From Nocardioides sp. Soil805 (GTDB taxonomy: Bacteria > Actinomycetota > Actinomycetes > Propionibacteriales > Nocardioidaceae): a stretch of 64,000 bases of DNA. The position numbers were made by a program, and so were the translations under genes. Below are positions 51,048 through 57,657 of the stretch, one piece after another. The stretch is from assembly GCF_001429625.1 (NCBI RefSeq), contig NZ_LMSU01000004.1, forward strand, positions 79,121 to 143,120, read 5' to 3'. The first letter of the stretch is position 1. Each line of letters opens with the position of its first letter. Under the pieces are notes generated by a model. The model saw nothing but the letters and a program-made list of their open reading frames with translations, ran no database searches and was not told the origin of the DNA.

Positions 51048-51698
51048 GTGCTCCCGTCCCCGACGAGAAGGCTGCGGTTCCGTGAGATGTCGCGGACCGA
51101 CCTTCCTGACATCGCCACCCTCGACCTGGGCGGCTCGCGAGGTCCGCAGGGCTGGATCGAGTGGAACCTGGACAACTACGCCGAGCGCGGTTTCGGCCTC
51201 TGGGTCGTCGAGACGCACGCCGGGCAGTTCGTCGGCGACTGCGGCCTGACCATGCAGGAGGTGGAGGGGGAGTGGCTCGTCGAGGCGGGCTGGCACGTCA
51301 GCCCGTCGCTGCGCCGGCAGGGGTACGCCGCCGAGGCGGCCGGCGCCGTCCGTGCCGCGGCCGCCGGGTCGGGCCTCGAGCACCTGATCGCCATCATCCG
51401 TCCCGCCAACGTGGCGTCCCGGGGCGTGGCCGAGAAGATCGGGCTGGCGCTGGAGCGCGAGGTGCACAAGAACGGCAGCCCGGCGCTCGTCTACGGCGCC
51501 GACCTGCAGAGCGACGCAGCAGGTGCCAGCGCGCAGGGGGTCTTGCGGCAAGCCCCCGGGTCGGCTATACGTGGAGAACGGAGGGGCGGACACGATGGAT
51601 CGGGTGCTTCTTCAGCTGGTGCCTCTCGCTATCGCGGCCGCCTTGAGCACCATCACGATCACCGTGACCATCTTCATCCTGATCGCCGAGAGTCGTAA
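51048..51698 (+). CDS. GNAT acetyltransferase with run-on C-terminus
   Basis: Residues 1-160 form a RimJ/RimL-type GNAT domain: LRFREMSRTDLPDIATLDLG, GLWVVETHAGQFVGDCGL, the acetyl-CoA loop SLRRQGYAAEAA (R-x-x-G-x-A) and RPANVASRGVAEKIGL. A protein of this type should end near residue 165. Instead the frame runs without a stop through the RAE-bearing repeat (from residue 163) and 104 bases into the next gene in another frame, giving a 216-residue product with an unnatural Arg/His-rich tail. The likely explanation is that the repeat replaced the original 3' end. GTG start 6 bases after TAGCGT. Confidence 0.75.
   Translation: MLPSPTRRLRFREMSRTDLPDIATLDLGGSRGPQGWIEWNLDNYAERGFGLWVVETHAGQFVGDCGLTMQEVEGEWLVEAGWHVSPSLRRQGYAAEAAGAVRAAAAGSGLEHLIAIIRPANVASRGVAEKIGLALEREVHKNGSPALVYGADLQSDAAGASAQGVLRQAPGSAIRGERRGGHDGSGASSAGASRYRGRLEHHHDHRDHLHPDRRES
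51536..51580. repeat. copy 2 of the ~45-bp direct repeat
   Basis: Same block as 47779-47823, with about three differences (GGGTCAGC versus GGGTCGGC, CGTTGAG versus CGTGGAG). It lies inside the run-on end of the acetyltransferase frame and directly before the GAP-family gene. Confidence 0.9.
51538..51571 (+). promoter_or_regulatory. RAE-like palindrome with promoter of the GAP-family gene
   Basis: The 19-bp GGGTCTTGCGGCAAGCCCC (51538-51556) is identical to copy 1. It contains TTGCGG (51543-51548), which stands 17 bases before TATACG (51566-51571): a well-spaced promoter whose -35 box lies in the palindrome. GGAGG and the ATG at 51595 follow, so here the promoter reads into a gene. Confidence 0.75.
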
Positions 51699-52254
51699 CC
51701 ACTCCGGCTCCGCCTTCGCCGTCGGCACCGTCCTCGGCACGTTCACGGTCGTCACGATCGCGACCGTCGCCAGCCAGGCCCTGCCCGGACGTCCTCGCCA
51801 GCACGACGCCCTCGTCGAGAAGCTGCTGGTCACCGTGGGCATAGCGATGGTCCTGATGGGTGTCGTCACGTTGGTACGACGACATCGCCCGAAACCCGCC
51901 AAGCAGGCGGGCTGGATCGACGGTCTCGCGTCCGTGGGCACCATCCCCGTGCTCGGCGTGGGGCTGGCACTCAACCTCCGCCCGAAGTCGCTGCTCCTGG
52001 CCGCGGCCGCCGGGCTCGGCATCAGCGGGGCGCGGCTGAACCTCGAGGAGAACTTCGTCCTGGCCATCTTCTACACCGCGCTGGCCACGTGCACCGTCGT
52101 CGGGCCCATCGTCGCCACGATGCTGCTGCCCGAGCGACTCGTGCCTCGCCTCGTCCGGGCCAAGGGGTGGATGTCGCGTCACCACAGCACAGTCGGGGGC
52201 GTGCTGACGATCCTCGTCGGGTTGTTCGTCATCGCCCTCGGCCTCGAGACCTGA
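51595..52254 (+). CDS. GAP/Sap-family membrane protein
   Basis: The 219-residue product has six predicted membrane segments and resembles the GAP (sulfolipid-1-addressing, Sap) family, a LysE-like transporter group used in mycobacteria to move lipids or peptides. It begins VLLQLVPLAIAAALSTITIT and contains a cytosolic basic loop RRHRPKPAKQAG. The ATG is preceded by GGAGGGG. The RAE-bearing promoter directly upstream suggests that it is induced together with helR; an exporter role in rifamycin response is inference only. Confidence 0.78.
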   Translation: MDRVLLQLVPLAIAAALSTITITVTIFILIAESRNHSGSAFAVGTVLGTFTVVTIATVASQALPGRPRQHDALVEKLLVTVGIAMVLMGVVTLVRRHRPKPAKQAGWIDGLASVGTIPVLGVGLALNLRPKSLLLAAAAGLGISGARLNLEENFVLAIFYTALATCTVVGPIVATMLLPERLVPRLVRAKGWMSRHHSTVGGVLTILVGLFVIALGLET

Positions 52255-52275
52255 GTCGACGCATGTCGGCGGGGC

Positions 52276-52281
52276 TAGTGT
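52276..52281 (+). promoter_or_regulatory. -10 box TAGTGT of the AI-2E-family gene
   Basis: TAGTGT ends 6 bases before ATG 52288. Confidence 0.5.
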
Positions 52282-52287
52282 GACGTC

Positions 52288-53457
52288 ATGCCACAGCAGG
52301 CCGGCCGGGTTCGCTCCGCACCAGGTCCTGGCGGTGCCACCACGACGCTGCCGCGATCGATCGTCGTGCTGCTCGGCATCCTCGGCGTCGTTGCCGCGGG
52401 CATCGGGATCAAGGCGGCCGCAGGGATCATCGCGCCGTCGATGCTGGCCCTCGTGCTCGCCATCGCGGTGCTGCCGATCGGTCGATGGGCGCGCAAGCAC
52501 GGCTGGCCGAGCTGGTTGGCGACGGTCACCGCCCTGGCCGCGGCGTACCTGATCCTGGTGGTGATGGTGATCGGCAGCGTCGCGTGCCTGATCAAGTTCG
52601 CCGACCTGCTCCCGTCCTACGCCACGCAGGCCGACGACCTCGTCAAGAGCGCTGAGGACGGCCTCGCGCAGCTCGACCTGAGCACGGGTGCGACCAGCGA
52701 CGCGCTCTCGAAACTGGATCCGACGAAGCTCGCCGGCGTGCTGGTCGACCTGACCTCGGGGATCCTCGGTGCCCTCGGATTCCTCTTCTTCCTGGTGACC
52801 CTGTTGTTCTTCTTCGTCGCCGCGGTACCCGGCTTCGCCCCCCGCATGACGGCTTTCCGACGCACCAAGCCCGAGCTCGCGGCGGCCATGGGGACGTTCG
52901 TGAGTCGTTCCCAGACCTACCTGCTGATGACCGCACTGTTCGGCGCCATCGTCGGCGTGCTCGATGCCGGGGCACTGTGGTTGCTGGGCGTCCCGCTCCC
53001 ACTGGTCTGGGGGTTCTTCTCGTTCCTCACGAACTTCATCCCCAACATCGGTTTCGTCATCGGCGTCCTTCCGCCTGCCACCTTGGCGTTGCTCGATGAC
53101 GGGTGGGAGGGGGTGCTGTGGGTGGTCCTGGTCTACAGCGTCCTCAACGTCACGATCCAGACCTTCATCCAGCCGCGCATCGTCGGCAACTCGGTCGGGC
53201 TGAGCGCCGAGATCACCTTCATGTCGCTGGTCGTGTGGACATTTCTCCTCGGCGCGCTCGGCGCACTGCTGGCCGTGCCGATGACGCTGCTCACGCGGGC
53301 GTTCTTCATCGACGCCGACAGCCGGGCCTCGTGGGCGGCCGCGCTGATCGACGCAAGGGTCGAGGAGCCAGAGCCATCCCTAGGAAGCCCGAGCGGTCCG
53401 CCGGACGGGCCGGAGCCACCGCCGTCCCACAGTCCCGGACAGTTCGCCGATAACTGA
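52288..53457 (+). CDS. AI-2E family transporter
   Basis: A 389-residue membrane protein of the AI-2E/TqsA (UPF0118) group with about eight membrane segments; family segments are FFSFLTNFIPNIGFVIGVLPP and NVTIQTFIQPRIVGNSVGLS, then LGALGALLAVPMTLL. Members export small molecules or ions; autoinducer-2 transport is proven for few. The C-terminal 40 residues are proline-rich and polar. Its start is 6 bases after TAGTGT. It is on the same strand as the GAP gene, 33 bases on, but with its own promoter. Confidence 0.88.
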   Translation: MPQQAGRVRSAPGPGGATTTLPRSIVVLLGILGVVAAGIGIKAAAGIIAPSMLALVLAIAVLPIGRWARKHGWPSWLATVTALAAAYLILVVMVIGSVACLIKFADLLPSYATQADDLVKSAEDGLAQLDLSTGATSDALSKLDPTKLAGVLVDLTSGILGALGFLFFLVTLLFFFVAAVPGFAPRMTAFRRTKPELAAAMGTFVSRSQTYLLMTALFGAIVGVLDAGALWLLGVPLPLVWGFFSFLTNFIPNIGFVIGVLPPATLALLDDGWEGVLWVVLVYSVLNVTIQTFIQPRIVGNSVGLSAEITFMSLVVWTFLLGALGALLAVPMTLLTRAFFIDADSRASWAAALIDARVEEPEPSLGSPSGPPDGPEPPPSHSPGQFADN

Positions 53458-53467
53458 CATTATGTCA
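53455..53467. promoter_or_regulatory. odd palindrome TGACATTATGTCA at the end of the AI-2E-family gene
   Basis: A 13-bp perfect palindrome overlaps the stop codon. Nothing else is seen in the next 85 bases before the SRPBCC gene end. Confidence 0.35.
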
Positions 53468-53553
53468 ATCCGAGTTGGAGCGGGACGACACGGGTGTCAT
53501 TCCGACCTCCCCCGTGAGCGCCTGCTCCTCCTGCTGCCGACCGGGACTCGCCG

Positions 53554-54078
53554 TCACCCGACCGGTGCGTCCCGGTAGTCCGGAGCCAGCTCCGACCAGC
53601 GTGCGCTCCACGCCGGCGCCGGGGCCTGGTCGGACCACCCGTCGACGTGGGCCGGACCGGCGACGGCCAGTGAACGTGCCAGGTCCTCGAGGTGTGCCTG
53701 CCACCCGGCCCCGTGGGCGGGCAACGAGTCGACCGGCAGGCCGCGCTCCTCGACGACCAGCCTGGTCCGCGACCCCTCCGCGGTGAGCCACGCCTCGACC
53801 TGGGTCTCGTCGTCCGTGCCGGGTTCCATGGTGAGCAGCAGGTGCGACGGGGCGTCGCAGGCGTCGATCCGTGCGGGCCCGCTCCACGTGCTGGTGAAGA
53901 CCGCCTGGACCGTGCCGCCGGGCCGGAGGTCCCCGGAGACCTCGGCGATCCACCGGGCCAGTCGCTCCGGTGACGTGCACGAGTGCCACAGGTCGTCGAT
54001 GTCGGTGTCGTGCACGTCCTCGACGCGCACGACTCCCCTGCTCTCGTCCAGCGCCCGCATCGTCCCGATGATCCTCAT
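53554..54078 (-). CDS. SRPBCC (AHSA1-like) domain protein
   Basis: A 174-residue START-like hydrophobic-ligand domain: VRVEDVHDTDIDDLWHSCTS, PERLARWIAEVSGDLRPGG and the C-terminal helix GWQAHLEDLARSLA. The ATG at 54078 overlaps the stop of the ArsR gene (ATGA). The ArsR-SRPBCC pair is very common in actinobacteria, and the regulator usually controls the pair. Ligand and role are unknown. Confidence 0.88.
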   Translation of the reverse strand: MRIIGTMRALDESRGVVRVEDVHDTDIDDLWHSCTSPERLARWIAEVSGDLRPGGTVQAVFTSTWSGPARIDACDAPSHLLLTMEPGTDDETQVEAWLTAEGSRTRLVVEERGLPVDSLPAHGAGWQAHLEDLARSLAVAGPAHVDGWSDQAPAPAWSARWSELAPDYRDAPVG

Positions 54079-54398
54079 GACTGGGTCCTCTTCCCTCGTG
54101 CGATCTCCGTGTGCAGCGCATCGAGACGATGGCGCCACAGTGCGCGGTAGTCCTCCAGCCACTCGTCGACCTCGACGAGCGCCTCCGGTCGCAGGCTGTA
54201 GATCCTGCGCTGCGCCTCCTGCCGTACGTCCACCAGCCCGGCCTCGCGGAGCACCCGCAGGTGCCGTGACACCCCGGGCCGGGCGATCGGCAGCGCGTCG
54301 GCCAGCTCGCCGGCCGACGCCGGGTGGTCGCGCAGGATGGCGAGCACCGTACGACGACTCGGGTCAGCCAGGGCCTGGAGCACCGCATCCATGGCCAT
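54075..54398 (-). CDS. ArsR-family transcriptional regulator
   Basis: A 107-residue winged-helix regulator: LADPSRRTVLAILRDHPASA and the recognition part PIARPGVSRHLRVLREAGLV. No metal-binding Cys motif is present, so it is not a classical metal sensor. The start is ATG 54398 or ATG 54392; TACGTT 6 bases before the latter fits the leaderless pattern. The palindrome GTTACGTAAC lies 15 bases upstream. It is translationally coupled to the SRPBCC gene. Confidence 0.88.
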   Translation of the reverse strand: MAMDAVLQALADPSRRTVLAILRDHPASAGELADALPIARPGVSRHLRVLREAGLVDVRQEAQRRIYSLRPEALVEVDEWLEDYRALWRHRLDALHTEIARGKRTQS

Positions 54399-54412
54399 AA
54401 CGTACCCGATCC

Positions 54413-54422
54413 GTTACGTAAC
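54413..54422. promoter_or_regulatory. palindrome GTTACGTAAC, likely ArsR operator
   Basis: A perfect 10-bp palindrome just upstream of the ArsR start; TAACG (54398-54402) and CGTTA (54412-54416) form a second overlapping symmetry. It is a natural site for autorepression. Confidence 0.5.
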
Positions 54423-54518
54423 TGCAAAGATACAAACGGAGGACGCCCGTTCGGGACGTTCGCCTCCTGCGCCGGGCGGTGGTCCCCGAGGAGGCTGGCC
54501 TCGGACCTGGGAGGACTC

Positions 54519-54704
54519 ATGGGCGACAACAACGCAGGAGCTGCGGCGGGCGGCGGCGCGATCTACGGCCTCGGGATCTTCGGTGCGCTGGTCTGGTTCT
54601 GGCAGCAGGCCGACGGCTTCCTCGAGCACGTGTGGGCGATCTTCGAGGGCCTCTTCTGGCCGGCGTTCATGGTCTACCGGGCCTTCGAGGCGCTGGCGCG
54701 CTGA
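54519..54704 (+). CDS. small membrane protein, 61 residues
   Basis: The short product has a glycine/alanine-rich N-terminus, a first hydrophobic segment YGLGIFGALVWFW and a second HVWAIFEGLFWPAFMVY. GGGAGGA is placed four bases before the ATG. The longer open frame upstream is not coding. No family is recognised. It precedes the oxidoreductase operon by 106 bases on the same strand. Confidence 0.62.
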   Translation: MGDNNAGAAAGGGAIYGLGIFGALVWFWQQADGFLEHVWAIFEGLFWPAFMVYRAFEALAR

Positions 54705-54810
54705 TCCGCCGGGACCAACGACCCCCCGACCACAGTCCCCCTCCCCTGTCCGGCCGTCGACGTCGGGGCGAGGCTGGACGCGGACCACCCCGAGCTGTGA
54801 GGAGGGGCCC

Positions 54811-55392
54811 ATGTTCTCCGTACGCATACACGGACGAGGCGGCCAGGGCGCCGTCACGGCGGCCGAGCTGCTCTCGGTGGCGGCCTTCGACGAGGGGCGT
54901 CACGCCCAGGCGTTCCCGACCTTCGGGTCCGAGCGCACCGGGGCGCCGGTGGTCGCGTTCTGCCGCATCGACGACCGACCGATCCGGCTGCGTGAGCCCG
55001 TCATGGACCCCGATGCCGTGGTGGTCCAGGACCCGACGCTGCTGCACCAGGTGGCGCTCTTCGCGGGCCTGTCCCCCGAGGGCTACCTGGTCGTCAACAC
55101 CTCCGCCCCGCTCGAGCGGCTCGGGCTCGCCGAGCTGGTCGAGCAGCTTCCCGACGGCCACGTGGTCGCGGTGCCCGCCACCGAGATCGCCCGGGTGCAT
55201 CTCGGCCGTCCGCTGCCCAACGCCGCACTGCTCGGTGCGCTGGCGGCGCTGACCGGCGAGGTCTCGCTGGACTCGGTCTGTGACGCCATCCGGGACCGCT
55301 TCCCCGGCCACGTCGGTGACGACAACGCGAGCGCCGCCACCGCGGCGTACGAGCACGTGCGCACCGCCGCCGTGGGGCCGGCCCGTGCGTAG
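54811..55392 (+). CDS. 2-oxoacid:acceptor oxidoreductase gamma subunit
   Basis: Gamma domain of the pyruvate/2-oxoacid:ferredoxin oxidoreductase family. The 193-residue protein starts MFSVRIHGRGGQGAVTAAELL, the family signature, and has PTFGSERTGAPVVAF. GAGGAGGGG precedes the ATG. First of four tightly packed genes (gamma, alpha, beta and an FAD/iron-sulfur protein) that together make an enzyme turning a 2-oxoacid plus CoA into acyl-CoA, CO2 and reduced carrier. Its stop overlaps the alpha start by eight bases. Confidence 0.9.
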   Translation: MFSVRIHGRGGQGAVTAAELLSVAAFDEGRHAQAFPTFGSERTGAPVVAFCRIDDRPIRLREPVMDPDAVVVQDPTLLHQVALFAGLSPEGYLVVNTSAPLERLGLAELVEQLPDGHVVAVPATEIARVHLGRPLPNAALLGALAALTGEVSLDSVCDAIRDRFPGHVGDDNASAATAAYEHVRTAAVGPARA

Positions 55393-56656
55393 CCAGCTCG
55401 AGGGCTCGCAGGCGGTCGCCCGGGCCGTCGCCCTGTGCCGGCCGCAGGTGATCGCCGCGTACCCCATCTCCCCCCAGACCCACATCGTGGAGTCCCTCTC
55501 CGACCGGGTCCGCACCGGGGAGCTCGCGGGCTGCGAGTACCTGCTGGTCGACTCGGAGTTCAGCGCCATGTCGGCGTGCATCGGGGCCTCGGCGGCCGGA
55601 GCCCGCAGCTACACCGCCACGTCCAGCCAGGGCCTGCTCTTCATGGCCGAGGCGCTCTTCAACACCTCCGGTCTGGGCCTGCCGGTCGTGATGACACTGG
55701 CGAACCGCGCCATCGGCGCGCCGATCAACATCTGGAACGACCACTCCGACGCGATGGCCATGCGCGACTCGGGCTGGATCCAGCTCTACGCCGAGTCCAA
55801 CCAGGAGGCCGTGGACCTGCACGTCCAGGCGTTCCGGCTCGCGGAGTCGCTCTCGGTGCCGGTGATGGTGTGCATGGACGGCTTCGTGCTCACGCACGCC
55901 TTCGAGGAGGTCGACCTGCCCACCCAGGAGCAGGTGGACGCCTTCCTTCCACCTTTCGTCCCCCAGCAGCTGCTGGACCCCGATGACCCGGTGACCATCG
56001 GCGCGATGGTCGGCCCCGAGGCGTTCGCCGAGGTGAAGTACCTCGTGCACGCCACCCAGGTGGCGGCCCTCGACGAGGTCCCCGCGATCGCGGCCGACTT
56101 CGAGCGGGCCTTCGGCAGGGACTCCGGCGGGCTCCTCAAGCGCTACCGCCTCGAGGACGCCGAGACGGTGGTGGTCGCCCTCGGCTCGGTGCTCGGCACG
56201 ATCGAGGACGTCGTCGACTCCCTGCGCGACGACGGGTTCCGCATCGGCGTCCTGGGCATCACCTGCTTCCGGCCGTGGCCCCACGACGAGGTGCGCGCGG
56301 CCCTGGGTGACGCCACCCGGGTCGTGGTCGTCGAGAGGGCGTTCGCGGTCGGCGCCGGCGGCATCGTCGGGCAGAACGTCCGCGACGCCACGCGCGGCCT
56401 GCCGGTCGTGGTGCAGGACGTGGTCGCCGGGCTGGGCGGTCGTCCGATCACCCGGACCTCGCTGCGTGGCCTCTTCGAGGACGTGGTCGCGGACCGCCTC
56501 GACGCGAGCCACCTGCACTTCCTCGACCTGGACGTCGAGCTGGTGCAGCGCGAGCTGGCCCGCTCCCGGGCCCGTCGGCGTTCGGGACCCCACGCCGAGC
56601 ACATGCTGCGCGACCTCGGCACGGTCGCCTCGGGCACGCCCCACGGAGGTGGCTGA
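55385..56656 (+). CDS. 2-oxoacid:acceptor oxidoreductase alpha subunit
   Basis: The 423-residue protein carries the pyrimidine-binding half of the TPP site and the transketolase-C-like domain. Key segments: SQAVARAVALCRPQVIAAYP, ISPQTHIVE, YTATSSQGLLFMAEAL, APINIWNDHSDAM, and the C-terminal GVLGITCFRPWP. The IWNDHSDAM segment resembles phenylglyoxylate and pyruvate enzymes. GTG start at 55385 inside the gamma gene end. The substrate cannot be fixed from sequence alone. Confidence 0.9.
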   Translation: MRSQLEGSQAVARAVALCRPQVIAAYPISPQTHIVESLSDRVRTGELAGCEYLLVDSEFSAMSACIGASAAGARSYTATSSQGLLFMAEALFNTSGLGLPVVMTLANRAIGAPINIWNDHSDAMAMRDSGWIQLYAESNQEAVDLHVQAFRLAESLSVPVMVCMDGFVLTHAFEEVDLPTQEQVDAFLPPFVPQQLLDPDDPVTIGAMVGPEAFAEVKYLVHATQVAALDEVPAIAADFERAFGRDSGGLLKRYRLEDAETVVVALGSVLGTIEDVVDSLRDDGFRIGVLGITCFRPWPHDEVRAALGDATRVVVVERAFAVGAGGIVGQNVRDATRGLPVVVQDVVAGLGGRPITRTSLRGLFEDVVADRLDASHLHFLDLDVELVQRELARSRARRRSGPHAEHMLRDLGTVASGTPHGGG

Positions 56657-57657
56657 TGCCGTTCCAGGAGATCAAGCTCTACCAGGCCGGGACGTTCGTC
56701 GCCGGCAACCGGCTGCTCGACCCCGAGCAGCGCTCCGTCCAGGCGCGCACCGGCCGTTCGAACTCGCTGACCTCCGGTCACCGCGCCTGCCAGGGCTGCG
56801 GCGAGGCGCTCGGCGCCCGCTACGTCCTGGACGCCGCGATGCGGGCCACCGACGGCAAGCTGGTCGCGGTCAACTCGACCGGGTGCCTGGAGGTGTTCTC
56901 CACCCCCTACCCGGAGTCGTCGTGGCAGCTGCCCTGGCTCCACTCGCTCTTCGGCAACGGTCCGGCGGTGGCGTCCGGGGTTGCGGCCGCGCTCAGGGCG
57001 ACGGGACGTGACGACAGCCGCGTCGTCGGCCAGGCCGGCGACGGCGGCACCGTCGACATCGGCTTCGGCGCGTTGTCGGGCATGTTCGAGCGCAACGACG
57101 ACGTCCTGTTCGTCTGCTACGACAACGAGGGCTACATGAACACCGGGGTGCAGCGCTCCGGTGCCACTCCCCCGGGTGCCGCGACCGCCACCACCAAGGC
57201 GCTCGGTCCCGAGCCGGGCAACGTCTTCGGGCAGGGCAAGTTCGTGCCGCTGATCGCGATGGCCCACGAGATCCCGTACGTCGCCACGGCCACCGTCGCC
57301 GAGCTGCGCGACCTCGAGTACAAGGTCGAGAAGGCGATGAGCTTCCACGGCGCCCGCTACCTCCACGTCTTCGTCCCCTGCCCCCTGGGCTGGAGGGCAG
57401 CGGCGGCCGACACGATCAAGCTGGCGCGACTGGCCAAGGAGAGCGGGGTCTTCCCCGTCTTCGAGGCCGAGCACGGTGAGGTCACCGAGGTGTCGAGGAT
57501 CAGGCGCCAGGTCCCGGTCGAGGAGTACCTGCGGCCCCAGGGGCGCTACGCCCACCTCTTCGGCGACCCGGGTCGTCCGGACGTCGTCGCACGCATCCAG
57601 GCCAGGGCCGACCGCAACATCGCCCGCTTCGGGCTGCTCGGAGAAGGAGACGAGTGA
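56656..57657 (+). CDS. 2-oxoacid:acceptor oxidoreductase beta subunit
   Basis: TPP-binding subunit of 333 residues. HRACQGCGEALG with Cys residues near 45-48 belongs to the iron-sulfur binding set, and GDGGTVDIGFGALSGMFERN is the Mg-TPP motif (GDG followed by N). CYDNEGYMNTGVQRS is also typical. The ATG shares its first base with the alpha stop. The iron-sulfur cluster passes electrons towards the FAD/ferredoxin subunit encoded next. Confidence 0.9.
   Translation: MPFQEIKLYQAGTFVAGNRLLDPEQRSVQARTGRSNSLTSGHRACQGCGEALGARYVLDAAMRATDGKLVAVNSTGCLEVFSTPYPESSWQLPWLHSLFGNGPAVASGVAAALRATGRDDSRVVGQAGDGGTVDIGFGALSGMFERNDDVLFVCYDNEGYMNTGVQRSGATPPGAATATTKALGPEPGNVFGQGKFVPLIAMAHEIPYVATATVAELRDLEYKVEKAMSFHGARYLHVFVPCPLGWRAAAADTIKLARLAKESGVFPVFEAEHGEVTEVSRIRRQVPVEEYLRPQGRYAHLFGDPGRPDVVARIQARADRNIARFGLLGEGDE

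Noticed and set aside
48653..51175. An 840-codon frame extending the MalF-type permease upstream
   Set aside because: The added part overlaps the binding-protein gene in another frame; the permease has a proper ATG coupled to that gene.
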